Assembly: GCA_022841365.1 (NCBI GenBank) | Contig: JALHRP010000041.1 | Location: 1-35,291 of the forward strand | Direction of reading: 5' to 3' | Origin: Chitinophagaceae bacterium | GTDB lineage: Bacteria; Bacteroidota; Bacteroidia; Chitinophagales; Chitinophagaceae | Length of the DNA stretch: 35,291 bases | Shown here: piece by piece, positions 21,663-30,045 of the stretch | Numbering within the stretch: position 1 is the stretch's first letter | Layout of the letters: every line of letters starts with the position of its first letter | Made by a program: the position numbers and the translations under genes | The notes under the pieces: model-generated | Told to the model about the DNA's origin: nothing | Seen by the model: only the letters and a program-made list of their open reading frames with translations | Databases searched by the model: none

Positions 21663-24058
21663 TGGCACTAGCTAGAATTATAATGATGAATCCCCCGTCT
21701 TTGATGCCCTCTTACATGGCAGATTTTGACGGGTTTTATTCTTTGGACTTAAAAGAAAAAGAAGTATTGGCACTTACTCGCAAGATTGATGAATATACGG
21801 ACGTGGGGAAAATTAAGCAAGATACTTTTAAAGAAATAGAAGTGCCTATAACTAAAAAGAATCGTCTTTTATTGGGGCAAATTGGTAACCCTTCTGCTTT
21901 GAATGAAGATAACAACAAGATATTCAACATTCAAATACTTTGCGGTGATTATACATATCCATCACAAGGTTTGCAAGTCGTGGGATTAAGTGAAGATTCC
22001 GCTTCGTGGGAATGTGTTTTGTTTGGAGAGGTTGCAGGTTGGGCGGCTGACATTCGAGAATTGAAATTGAATACTTTGGATTTAGGTAGTGAGGTTTGTG
22101 ATGATAATTTTGTAAGACAAGTTTTACCATTACAGCACCTTTACACAGATACAAGTTACCCCGTTTTTGCCCCTGCTTGCAATTACGGCAAACACTTTAT
22201 AAATCATAATTTGATAGCTAATTCTGCTAATTCTCAAATGGTTTTTAATTCGTATCGTTATTGGTATTCTCCTTTAGCTTTAATGCGTGCTGTGTTTTGT
22301 GCTGTTGGTTACGAATTAATTGCACCGATTTTGGAAACGGAGGAGTGGCGTAGGACTTGGATTTATATTCTTGACCCTAATTTTGAAACTATTAATCAGG
22401 CAGACATAGCAAATAGACCGTTTCAAGGAACAAGGGCAGGGAATACGACATTAGGAGCTTCTACAAACGACAAGATGGTAAACTTTAACCCCGTCATTTC
22501 AGACCCTGGTTCTCATATTACCGTTGGATATTGGGGCGGTGGCGGTGGTGATGGTTGGTTTTATGCAGGGGGTGTTATTGGCAATTTTAGCACAAGCGGT
22601 ACTATTGCTTTTACAAATCCTTTGCCCCAAATACTACTGCCTACTGCACCCGAATTCATAACCGTAAAAGTAAGCATTTGCAAAACCGATAAATACGGAT
22701 GGGATACACAAGAACAAGCCGTTACTAATTCAACGGTTTTAGCTTACCAAGAATTTCAACGCGTCAATCCAATAGGACCAGGTAACGTTGTAAATTTTAA
22801 TTGGGATATTTCAACAGGTGATGTAAAGGTTTACCAACATGAAGCAGTATTTGTAAGATTTGAAGTAGTGGCTTATTTGGTGGAATCAGGAACGGGTATA
22901 GTACATGATGGTAATTTTGTTAGATTAAATTCTAACTATTTAACAGGTTCTACGTTCTTACTACTACCCACCACACAAGTAATCGAAAAAGGCGATACTT
23001 TAGATTTCGCTTCTATGATTCACGCAGACTATACAGGCATGGACTTAGTGCAAGGCATAGCACATTTGCATAACTTGAAAATTCAAACTGATGTAGTAGG
23101 TAAGAAGATTTACATGTATCCTGAATTTGAAATTGATATGCCTATAAGCGGATTGCAAGAAGGATTTTTCAATAAAAATACGGATAACCCTTTGCAAGTA
23201 ACCGATAAAATCCAAGTAAAAAGCCTACAACAAACGTTTTTAAATACGGATTTGAAACGCAATGTTTATCTAAAATTTAAAGATAGTACAGACGGTTATA
23301 TTGGCGGTTTGAACTTGGAACAGGAACTGCATAGTAAGCGAATTGATTTAGGTGATAAGTATGTAAATGGGGATAACGAAATTGAAAACCCATTTTTTGA
23401 GCCTATGCAAATTGCAATAGATAATACTTTAAGTGTAAAATATCCTTTGTTTTTGCCTACCTATGAATTGCGTTCCGCTAACTTAATACCGTTCTTGTGG
23501 GAATCGGAAGCAAGCGCAAACGAACAGCCTGCACTTGGTTATAAATTTGCGCCACGTATTGGAATAGCTTATGAGGAATCTTTTAGAATAGAAATATTCA
23601 ATATTGGGGTTAATCCTTCGTTGGATATGTTTGTTTATGAAGATACGCTTTGGGCGCAGGCTAATTGCTTTGCTCAAATATATCCAGTCTTACCTATTAC
23701 AGTTGTATTCTATCCAACGTCTGCACCTGCTACTCCTACATATTGCGATTTGGGTATTGTTTACGGGCGTGGAATCTATGACGAAATAACGCCTGACTTA
23801 TGGGAATTGGTTTATAGAAGGTCAGTAAACCAAGCGTATTTTAATATCTCACTTAGGCTATTAGCTGACATAGATTTGACGGTTTTTTCTGCCTTCTCTT
23901 TCCGTCAAAAATGGCACTTAGTTTACAATTCTTTGGCATGGGGTGAAATTGATATTTATTGTCGAATTAGCTACATACAGGACTATGTAATCGGTGGGAA
24001 TATGGTTACTCCTATTGAGTTGATTCCAGATAGCAATAACTTTTTGAACTGCGAATAA
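21662..24058 (+). CDS. Tail-tip / baseplate-like structural protein, 798 aa
   Basis: Follows the tape measure, where siphoviruses keep distal tail and tail-hub proteins. The N-terminus (MALARIIMMNPPSLMPSYM) leads into an area with FKEIEVPITKKNRLLLGQIG, similar in style to hub proteins of Bacteroidota phages that read 'a.ipl...N...F......f..qI.cG'. The middle has a Gly-rich turn (YWGGGGGDGWFYAGG), then strand-rich parts and a late region YTGMDLVQGIAHLHNLKIQTD that could be the hub core. Many aromatic residues. No peptidase or lysozyme motif was seen. A strong terminator follows. Confidence 0.65.
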   Translation: MALARIIMMNPPSLMPSYMADFDGFYSLDLKEKEVLALTRKIDEYTDVGKIKQDTFKEIEVPITKKNRLLLGQIGNPSALNEDNNKIFNIQILCGDYTYPSQGLQVVGLSEDSASWECVLFGEVAGWAADIRELKLNTLDLGSEVCDDNFVRQVLPLQHLYTDTSYPVFAPACNYGKHFINHNLIANSANSQMVFNSYRYWYSPLALMRAVFCAVGYELIAPILETEEWRRTWIYILDPNFETINQADIANRPFQGTRAGNTTLGASTNDKMVNFNPVISDPGSHITVGYWGGGGGDGWFYAGGVIGNFSTSGTIAFTNPLPQILLPTAPEFITVKVSICKTDKYGWDTQEQAVTNSTVLAYQEFQRVNPIGPGNVVNFNWDISTGDVKVYQHEAVFVRFEVVAYLVESGTGIVHDGNFVRLNSNYLTGSTFLLLPTTQVIEKGDTLDFASMIHADYTGMDLVQGIAHLHNLKIQTDVVGKKIYMYPEFEIDMPISGLQEGFFNKNTDNPLQVTDKIQVKSLQQTFLNTDLKRNVYLKFKDSTDGYIGGLNLEQELHSKRIDLGDKYVNGDNEIENPFFEPMQIAIDNTLSVKYPLFLPTYELRSANLIPFLWESEASANEQPALGYKFAPRIGIAYEESFRIEIFNIGVNPSLDMFVYEDTLWAQANCFAQIYPVLPITVVFYPTSAPATPTYCDLGIVYGRGIYDEITPDLWELVYRRSVNQAYFNISLRLLADIDLTVFSAFSFRQKWHLVYNSLAWGEIDIYCRISYIQDYVIGGNMVTPIELIPDSNNFLNCE

Positions 24059-24061
24059 ATT

Positions 24062-24098
24062 AAAAAGCCTACCAAATTTTGTTTGGTAGGCTTTTTTT
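24062..24098. terminator. Bidirectional terminator between converging genes
   Basis: AAAAAGCCTACCAAA pairs with TTTGGTAGGCTTTTT around a 5-base loop, a nearly perfect 15-bp stem with T-runs on both strands. It separates the plus-strand tail-tip cassette from the leftward gene at 24097. Confidence 0.92.
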
Positions 24099-24315
24099 AT
24101 AATAACCCTTTTAGTTTTTCAATTGCTTTGTAGATTTCGCTTTTTGAATTGGTAATAGTTATAATCAAATCATCTTCATCATTGGCATCTACCCTTATAT
24201 TTTTCTTGTCGAACTCTAAAGTGATTGCGTTTTTTCTTTCATCCAAAGGCTCGTTACAATCCTCGTACCAATGCTCGTTATCAGAGGTTAGCATTATGCT
24301 TGATTTTGAACTCAT
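24097..24315 (-). CDS. Hypothetical acidic protein, 72 aa
   Basis: Starts MSSKSSIMLTSDNEHWYED and is acidic with a strand region (AITLEFDKKNIRVDANDEDD, LIITITNSKSE) and a basic C-terminal helix (AIEKLKGLL). Last gene of the leftward block, followed by the bidirectional terminator that overlaps its stop. Function unknown. Confidence 0.72.
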   Translation of the reverse strand: MSSKSSIMLTSDNEHWYEDCNEPLDERKNAITLEFDKKNIRVDANDEDDLIITITNSKSEIYKAIEKLKGLL

Positions 24316-24333
24316 GTTTTTTGTTTTAGCTTG

Positions 24334-24762
24334 TTAATCAATAATTTTCCCAAGGTGGTAATTTAATCCAACCACGGCAACCATGCAAAACACAGTTTCC
24401 ATGTTATGCGAAGGTAGCAAAAAAATAAAACTTGCAACCAAAACAAAGTATAATATTTTGCTGAAAAAATCAACATCAATAGCACGTCCGAATAAAATTG
24501 ACATTATGATAAGCCATGCAAAAAACCAACAATAAATTGATAAAAGAAGCCAGTCCAATTGATAATAATAGCCAAAATAAATACACGTCCAAAGCGAAGC
24601 CATGCAAGTACGGCACTCAATAACAGGCTCAAATAATACGCTACGTAATTCTAAATTCTTATCATGGGTAAACTTTTGCAAAAATTCAAAGGGCATTTGT
24701 TCACGGGTCAATGCGTGGATTCCAAGTATCAAAACCCAAACATAAAATATCGTTTCTATCAT
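24334..24762 (-). CDS. Multi-pass membrane protein, 142 aa
   Basis: Three to four hydrophobic segments: residues 3-16 (ETIFYVWVLILGIH), about 56-90 (LWTCIYFGYYY, then WLLLSIYCWFFAWLIIMSIL) and 103-118 (ILYFVLVASFIFLLP), with a polar loop bearing the motif CRTCMASLW. Proteins with this 'TR..MP' N-terminus and CxxCMAS motif occur in Bacteroidota phages near tail genes, but I know of no proven role. A holin or injection-related membrane protein is possible. It is the third-last gene before the end of the block. Confidence 0.68.
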   Translation of the reverse strand: MIETIFYVWVLILGIHALTREQMPFEFLQKFTHDKNLELRSVLFEPVIECRTCMASLWTCIYFGYYYQLDWLLLSIYCWFFAWLIIMSILFGRAIDVDFFSKILYFVLVASFIFLLPSHNMETVFCMVAVVGLNYHLGKIID

Positions 24763-24763
24763 G

Positions 24764-26398
24764 CTAGTTTTTTTGTAAGTTTAAATCTTCGTTTAGGTAG
24801 TAATTAAATTTCAATACAAGTGTATTATCGTCTTTTGAATAGTATTTTGCAGAACCATCCACCAAGATAACTTTTGAAAATATTTCACTTTCGCCTTGGA
24901 TTGTGTGGCGCACGTACTTTTCTGGTGATGTTAAAAACTCACGAAGCCACAATCTTGACTGATAAGAATCTGCAAATTTGCTTGTAACTTCAAACACATC
25001 TCTAGCACTTTGGTTAATTATTCCCTTGCCTTTTGCGCCCGTCCCATCATTAGCTATAACAGCATCAGCACAATCCAAGAAACTTTCAAAAACAGCGTTT
25101 TCTTGCGCAATATCAATACTTGATAATTGGGTAAAAGTTATCGTATCAAATCCCCCGTATTCGTTTTGAAAATACATTTCAACTTGACCCTCACAGCAAG
25201 GAACAATTTTAAAATACTTGCTGCCATAGTACGTATCTCCCGTTGGAATTGGTAATGCTGTATCACGAACCACAAAGCGAACCCTATAATAAGAAGCTAC
25301 CTTTAAAGGGTCAGAATAAAATGAAATGAAATCCCATCCACTTTGAACGCATACAAAGCCATTAGCCAAAACTGGAACACTAGGCAAAGACGAACCAATT
25401 ACGCTATCGCTTGTGCCGTCTGTATAGAATATTTCCCAAAAAGACGAATAAACAACGCCAACAGGAGCAGGGAAAACCAAAATATCCTCTAGCCAAATCC
25501 AAAGATAACCAACTGAATTTTCGCACATTTCTGTATATTCAGGTGTATTTGTCATAAACTCATTAGCGCACATTTCAGCGGTTTTGTCGCTTGCGTCTGC
25601 ACGCTGAAACGCAGAATTTACAACAAGTATTTCAGAAGACGTTGCAAAATCTCTTGTTCTATTTCTGCATTCGTCCAAAGAATCGCTATACATTTCCCCA
25701 TATCTCAACATAAACGTTTTTGAAATAAGGTCGTCAAAGTTTACATTTGATGGGAACGGCAAAGAAAAAACAAATCTACTTTTCAAAAGCGGTGCAACTT
25801 TTCGACCTATGTTGATAGAAAATAAACCGTTTGAATTTGGTATGTAAGATTCTTTAGAAATTTGTTTTGTTGGCACTCCATTTGAAGATTCCCAAATTTC
25901 AACTATTAGCCTATAATTATCCAAGTAAACAGCATCAGTTCCGTTTGTTTCTGAATTTGTTATCCCCGTTGCAGCAAATCCACCATAAGAAAAAGAGAAG
26001 TCAGATTTTACACCAACCTCACGAGCAGTAACTGTTATAATGTCGCTGCCTGCGCCTGACAAAGCAACTGTATAATCTGTAAAAATATTTGAATTTGCTT
26101 CTAATGCTGCCTTTATTCTTGATGCTAAAAGAGTAGAAGTTAAAACGGCACTTGTATTTATTCTTTGGTAATTGTTTTCCGTTGCACTTGTTAGATAGCT
26201 ATTAGATGCGATTAATAAAACGCCAGCAGGTGCAATTGAAGCAACAGACAAAGCAGAACAATCAATTACAAATTGTGCAGCCGTTCCAGCAGAAACCAAA
26301 AAATCAGTACAATCAAATTCGTAATTAACACAATTATAGGCAGGGTTTGGACATACCAAACTAGGCTCTGAATTTATATCTATTGTAGGGTGTGCCAT
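24764..26398 (-). CDS. Large virion protein, probable tail or baseplate component, 544 aa
   Basis: Beta-rich and cysteine-containing. The N-terminus starts MAHPTIDINSEPSLVCPNPA and carries several Cys (VNYEFDC, FVIDCSALS). A Ser/Ala/Thr-rich part (about 50-150) reads like an Ig- or Hint-free beta sandwich; the second half has charged turns (SESEIFSKVILVDGS-like QGESEIFSKVILVDGS) and ends YYLNEDLNLQKN. No motif shows enzyme activity. It lies after the tail-completion genes in a coupled row (TAATG upstream), which supports a tail role. The exact position in the virion is unknown. Confidence 0.6.
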   Translation of the reverse strand: MAHPTIDINSEPSLVCPNPAYNCVNYEFDCTDFLVSAGTAAQFVIDCSALSVASIAPAGVLLIASNSYLTSATENNYQRINTSAVLTSTLLASRIKAALEANSNIFTDYTVALSGAGSDIITVTAREVGVKSDFSFSYGGFAATGITNSETNGTDAVYLDNYRLIVEIWESSNGVPTKQISKESYIPNSNGLFSINIGRKVAPLLKSRFVFSLPFPSNVNFDDLISKTFMLRYGEMYSDSLDECRNRTRDFATSSEILVVNSAFQRADASDKTAEMCANEFMTNTPEYTEMCENSVGYLWIWLEDILVFPAPVGVVYSSFWEIFYTDGTSDSVIGSSLPSVPVLANGFVCVQSGWDFISFYSDPLKVASYYRVRFVVRDTALPIPTGDTYYGSKYFKIVPCCEGQVEMYFQNEYGGFDTITFTQLSSIDIAQENAVFESFLDCADAVIANDGTGAKGKGIINQSARDVFEVTSKFADSYQSRLWLREFLTSPEKYVRHTIQGESEIFSKVILVDGSAKYYSKDDNTLVLKFNYYLNEDLNLQKN

Positions 26399-26865
26399 TA
26401 TCTTTTAATTGCTTGTTTTACTTGTGAAATACTGTGCGCCAAAAGTGCGTTGGTCGTTTTTGGTATGTATGCCTTTTCAAAATACTCAATAGTTTTACCT
26501 GCTACATCTATCCCATCACGTTTGTTTTTTGCGATTGAACGAGCTAGAACGAAGTCAGAACCTTGAAAGCCTACTAACTTTTTCCAATATCGCAATTCAT
26601 CTACCAAAACAAATTTATTACCCTCTTTTTTCATTGGGTATTTTGTATTGGCAGGCTTACCTTCTATTATGTATTTTAGTCCAAAACCTCCAAATATATT
26701 GATAGTTGCTTCGTCATTATCTATTTCAGTTTCACCACGTATTGAGCGAGCAGTTGCACCGCTGACAATCTTATTTAGTTCTTTCAAAGTTACCACCGTT
26801 GAAGTTACTAAATCGTTTTGAATGCCTTGGATAATTGACTTATCAATTAGGTTTATTAGTGCCAT
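26398..26865 (-). CDS. Tail-completion (HK97 gp10-like) protein candidate, 155 aa
   Basis: Starts MALINLIDKSIIQGIQNDL. The layout matches neck/tail-completion proteins: an N-terminal helix, a strand pair around ATARSIRGETE and NDEATINIFGGFGLKYIIEG, where these proteins often read 'G..Ya.yvE.G', and a long C-terminal helix (YIPKTTNALLAHSISQVKQ). GKPANTKYPMKKEG forms a loop as in tail-component proteins. It sits in a row of small connector genes, which agrees with the call. It overlaps the downstream gene by one base. Confidence 0.6.
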   Translation of the reverse strand: MALINLIDKSIIQGIQNDLVTSTVVTLKELNKIVSGATARSIRGETEIDNDEATINIFGGFGLKYIIEGKPANTKYPMKKEGNKFVLVDELRYWKKLVGFQGSDFVLARSIAKNKRDGIDVAGKTIEYFEKAYIPKTTNALLAHSISQVKQAIKR

Positions 26866-26868
26866 GCT

Positions 26869-27129
26869 TTATTGTTTTGTAACGAAGTCTAAAACCGATT
26901 TTTGAAAATCTGTGAGCCATTCATCAGTCTGCAAATCGACAATCATTTCGTCATAAGTTAATTCCTGCCAATTCTTTAGGCAGTCGTGTTTTTCATTATC
27001 GCCCTCTTGTAACTTAATTATTCGGTTGCCAAGTTTTGAAGGCTGCATTTGAGTTTCACGGTTTCCGACTATTACTTTTTCTATCTCTATTGTGATTTGA
27101 CCGCTACCTTTAAAGTATCTATTTGCCAT
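26869..27129 (-). CDS. Small connector-row protein, 86 aa
   Basis: The start MANRYFKGSGQITIEIE is chosen because the longer frame runs back into the adhesin gene. The protein has strands at the N-terminus and an acidic helical end (TYDEMIVDLQTDEWLTDF). Lies one base after the LamG gene stop and three bases before the tail-completion gene, so it is co-expressed with them. Family not recognised. Confidence 0.7.
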   Translation of the reverse strand: MANRYFKGSGQITIEIEKVIVGNRETQMQPSKLGNRIIKLQEGDNEKHDCLKNWQELTYDEMIVDLQTDEWLTDFQKSVLDFVTKQ

Positions 27130-27130
27130 A

Positions 27131-28849
27131 TTATGTTGGTATGTCTGTTGATAAATCAGCGAGTTCCATGTTCCTTGATTGAAACCCACTTGCAATATTT
27201 GTGTAATCTGGATAAACTCGCACCGTTTCGCCAAAAATAGAACCCTGCCCAAGTTTATTCCAATAAATTAAATCCGCCTCATATTGTGGCGTATCGGTTA
27301 CAGTAGGCAAAGCGGCAATTTCAGCAGGAGTTAAAACACGATTTTTGTAAACCATTGCTTCGTAAATCCTACCTGCAAAATATGCAGGAGCATCACCCCC
27401 ACATTGAATAATATTTGTAGCGTCCACCGTCGTACCCGTTAAGGCGTTTTGGAAAATAGTATAAGGCGTAGAAACTTTATCCAAATACATCAAGACACCT
27501 GAAGCGTTGCTATTCCCCGTGTAAGTTACCGTTATACGTGTCCAAGTATTTAATGGTATTTTTGCCACCGTTATAGTCGTTACTGTATTCCCTGTACTTT
27601 CATTACTAGCTAACTCGAATACAACCGAGCCGCTATTTATTGTCCAAATTACCCAACCTCTGCGAGTTCCTTGATAGTCAAATTTTCCAACTATCGCACC
27701 TATTGTATAGCTTGTAGGTTTTACCCACACGTCTATTGTAAACGGGTCGCTTCTATCTAATTCGTGAAAAGGACTATAAGAAGATGCAACACTTTCGTTA
27801 ATACCGTCAAAAGTTGTGGAATACCTTGGCAATGAAGGCGTAGTACAAAGCCAATTTTGTAAATCCGTTTGCTGCGTAGGTGTTACAATTGCCTGAATGG
27901 CAGGGTCGGAAAAATCCACCAAAGGCAATAACCACGCTATTAAATCGCTTTGTTGTTGCGGTGTTATAATTGCTTGGATATTCACATCTGAAAAGTCCAC
28001 CAATGGCAAAAGGTAATTTGTTAAATCGCTTTCTTGTTGTGCCGTTAATAGGTTTTGCCAAACAACATCTGCAAAATCATATTGAGGTAATAACCACGTT
28101 GCTAAATCTAGTATTTGCTGTACAGATAAAGCGTTTTGTGTTGCTGTTTGTGCGAAGTTATAAGTCGGAAGTATGCAAGTTAATAGTGTTGTTTGGCTCA
28201 ATTTACTTAGTAAAATGTCGCAATAATCTTGTGGAGTTCCACCGCTTGCATTGTTTAGTAGATTCCATGAATTAGAACCTAAAACCATCAAATCACGCAA
28301 TTCTTGCAGTTGATTAACATTGTTATAATCAATCAAACAACACGCCCCTCCGTCAGGGTCTATTGAACTCAACACAAAATTTGCAACTACTCCCGTTGTT
28401 TCGTCACCGCCTTGTTTGAACTTGTTTTGACTGCCTATAAAGTTTACAAGTTTAAAGTCCAATTCAGAATAAATCGTATCAAATGGACTGATAAGGTTTG
28501 AAACTTTTTTAGGATTGACTAGCAATGTTATAAGCTGCTCAATCATTTGCTCCAATAAGAAAAACAAAGCGTGTCTATCTTGTGCTTGTGCTAATTCAGG
28601 ATATTGACACCAAGATAACGGCTTTCTTTCCTCGACTAGGATTTCAAGTATTACAAGGTAATTGCTTCGCCATTGGTTTTTTGAGGGGTCGTATGTTTTA
28701 CCCTGCGCTCCTACAATTGTGTAATCAATTAGGGGGTATTTGCGCACAATGTTTTCCCCATCCCTTGAACTTCTAAGAGTAAAGGACGGGGCGAGTATTG
28801 GTGCGAGGGCTTCTAAGGCTGTATCTATCGGGTGTTTTTGGTATTGCAT
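27131..28849 (-). CDS. LamG-type adhesin-like virion protein with 27-residue repeats, 572 aa
   Basis: Three parts can be seen. Residues 1-200: an alpha/beta region (MQYQKHPIDTALEALAP, KYPLIDYTIVGAQGK) resembling small tail-completion or terminator proteins. Residues 214-334: four repeats of 27 residues plus a partial fifth, each around 'LLP.vDFsD...QaI.t.qQ..dL..wL'. Residues about 345-510: a LamG/concanavalin-like beta sandwich (FTIDVWVKPTSYTIGAIVG, then MVYKNRVLTPAEIAALP), as in laminin-G-3 domains that bind glycans. The LamG part probably contacts host surface glycans; the repeats may be a stalk. This fusion of a connector-like head with an adhesin is unusual. It follows the tail chaperone gene. 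Confidence 0.7.
   Translation of the reverse strand: MQYQKHPIDTALEALAPILAPSFTLRSSRDGENIVRKYPLIDYTIVGAQGKTYDPSKNQWRSNYLVILEILVEERKPLSWCQYPELAQAQDRHALFFLLEQMIEQLITLLVNPKKVSNLISPFDTIYSELDFKLVNFIGSQNKFKQGGDETTGVVANFVLSSIDPDGGACCLIDYNNVNQLQELRDLMVLGSNSWNLLNNASGGTPQDYCDILLSKLSQTTLLTCILPTYNFAQTATQNALSVQQILDLATWLLPQYDFADVVWQNLLTAQQESDLTNYLLPLVDFSDVNIQAIITPQQQSDLIAWLLPLVDFSDPAIQAIVTPTQQTDLQNWLCTTPSLPRYSTTFDGINESVASSYSPFHELDRSDPFTIDVWVKPTSYTIGAIVGKFDYQGTRRGWVIWTINSGSVVFELASNESTGNTVTTITVAKIPLNTWTRITVTYTGNSNASGVLMYLDKVSTPYTIFQNALTGTTVDATNIIQCGGDAPAYFAGRIYEAMVYKNRVLTPAEIAALPTVTDTPQYEADLIYWNKLGQGSIFGETVRVYPDYTNIASGFQSRNMELADLSTDIPT
27848..28210 (-). repeat. Tandem 81-bp coding repeats (four and a half copies)
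   Basis: Each copy encodes 27 residues beginning with a Gln-rich turn (QQ..DL), followed by WLLP or YLLP, then DFSD or DFAD. The two middle copies are the most similar, the first and last are diverged. Copy number may vary between relatives by slippage or recombination. Confidence 0.8.
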
Positions 28850-28850
28850 T

Positions 28851-29135
28851 TTATTTGCTTTTCAATCGTATCATTTCCATTTCGGCTTCTGCTTCTTTGC
28901 CTTCTGCATAACATTTCATATCAAATTTAGTAACTTCTTTGCAGAATAACTCATAACTGAATAACCAAATTTCATCGCTTGTGTATTTTGAAGCATCTAC
29001 AAGCATTTCAATAGTTGATTCAATGCCAAACTTTTCACGGTATATTTTCGCTTGTTTGGTTTTTAGTTTGCTGTTATCGCTTTTGAATGCTGATTCCCAA
29101 CGCTCTCTAGTATCTGCTTTTTTTTTTCGTAACAC
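28851..29135 (-). CDS. Frameshift extension of the tail assembly chaperone (GT-like)
   Basis: This frame has no plausible start of its own: the first possible codon is a GTG inside the upstream gene. It opens in the -1 frame at an A-run and would be joined to the upstream protein by programmed -1 frameshifting, giving a fusion of about 355 aa that ends with this 88-residue part (DTRERWESAFKSDNSK to IRLKSK). In lambda the G and GT products prepare the tape measure for tail tube assembly. The acidic-basic helical character fits. Translation by re-initiation at the GTG is the alternative. Confidence 0.7.
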   Translation of the reverse strand: MLRKKKADTRERWESAFKSDNSKLKTKQAKIYREKFGIESTIEMLVDASKYTSDEIWLFSYELFCKEVTKFDMKCYAEGKEAEAEMEMIRLKSK

Positions 29136-29917
29136 ATCAAAACACCAATAGCCACGGGCAAAAGTAAGTTTTCAAAGTCTGCACATCTTTTTTCCACATC
29201 CTTGTCTAGTTCTTGTTGATAAAACGTTGCCTTGTCAGCGTGATTGAAACTAGCTAAGGCTTTTGAATTGATAAAAGATTTGTTTGAAAATGCAATATCA
29301 AATTCCTGTTTTATAGGACGTGCAACCAACGCAACGAATTTACAAATGTTATCCCATGCCCCTGCTGATATTTCAAGTTTATAGTTAAAAGCGGTTTGAG
29401 CTTGAACGCTTGCTAAGGCATCCCTCATAAGCGTATTTTTGTCCATATCTTGGACTTTATACCTTTTGCTTACCCAGTCTTTTTTGCTGCGATGTTTGAA
29501 CGCTTCTACCATTTGGCAGGCGTTGAAGTAATCCACAAACGCCCCGTATTTATTGGCTATTGCTTGCGTTATCTCTACCAAGATTGGATAAGTTACCCCA
29601 TCCGTATTTTCAAGGTAAAATTTGATACCTTTTTGATTGCAGCATACATCTAGTAAGTCAATCATTTGTGAAGCCAAATTGATGCGTATAAAGTCAATAT
29701 CAAAATCAATTCTATCTGCTTCTATTTCTGCCTGTTCACTCATTCCCATATCCACCAACGAAGATAATCCGTCATACTTTTGTATTTCGGCTTGCATGTC
29801 AGCGTTTAATCGCTCAATTTCTGCAACAATTGGCATCCACTTTTTAATATCAATCAGGGTAAAATTATCGTATGAATCTTTGAAAGACCAAACTTTTGAA
29901 CCTATTTTTATTTTCAT
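29063..29917 (-). CDS. Tail assembly chaperone (G-like), 284 aa
   Basis: Starts MKIKIGSKVWSFKDSYDNF. The first 70 residues mix strands and helix (FTLIDIKKWMPIVAEIERL); the middle contains aromatic and Cys-rich stretches (LLDVCCNQKGIKFYLEN); the C-terminal part is helical (VEKRCADFENLLLPVAIG) and ends with MCYEKKKQ at the frameshift site, followed by 15 more residues in frame. Size and placement before a -1 overlapping frame fit the first of a pair of siphovirus tail chaperones. It is unusually distant from the tape measure gene and on the other strand. It overlaps the small gene upstream as ATGA. Confidence 0.65.
   Translation of the reverse strand: MKIKIGSKVWSFKDSYDNFTLIDIKKWMPIVAEIERLNADMQAEIQKYDGLSSLVDMGMSEQAEIEADRIDFDIDFIRINLASQMIDLLDVCCNQKGIKFYLENTDGVTYPILVEITQAIANKYGAFVDYFNACQMVEAFKHRSKKDWVSKRYKVQDMDKNTLMRDALASVQAQTAFNYKLEISAGAWDNICKFVALVARPIKQEFDIAFSNKSFINSKALASFNHADKATFYQQELDKDVEKRCADFENLLLPVAIGVLMCYEKKKQILESVGNQHSKAITAN
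29117..29123 (-). promoter_or_regulatory. -1 ribosomal frameshift site
   Basis: In the run of ten A on the minus strand the zero-frame codons GAA AAA AAA AAG place the classic slippery heptamer A AAA AAG so that a -1 slip leads exactly into the GT-like extension (next codon GCA). No clear stimulatory hairpin was located by eye. Confidence 0.75.
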
Positions 29918-30045
29918 GGTTTGTCTTTAATTGGCATAAAATGAAAATATTTATCTATCCAAGCAGGGCAAACATTATTAAAAGATACGAGCGTCGGCAT
30001 TGGTCTGAAAATGTATTTTTTAGGTTTAATTGTCTTCTTTGTCAT
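29914..30045 (-). CDS. Very small basic protein, 43 aa
   Basis: Starts MTKKTIKPKKYIFRPMP and is highly basic in its first third, with a single Cys (FNNVCPAWIDKYF) and an end KPIK-like (PIKDKP). Its ATG overlaps the preceding stop as TGATG, and its TGA overlaps the chaperone ATG as ATGA, so the frame fills the only gap between the 30045 and 29917 genes. Small proteins at this spot could be connector helpers. No family is recognisable. Confidence 0.6.
   Translation of the reverse strand: MTKKTIKPKKYIFRPMPTLVSFNNVCPAWIDKYFHFMPIKDKP

Noticed and set aside
27848-28210. CRISPR array or template repeat of a diversity-generating retroelement
   Set aside because: The repeats are in frame, contiguous and coding, without spacers, and no reverse transcriptase gene is present.
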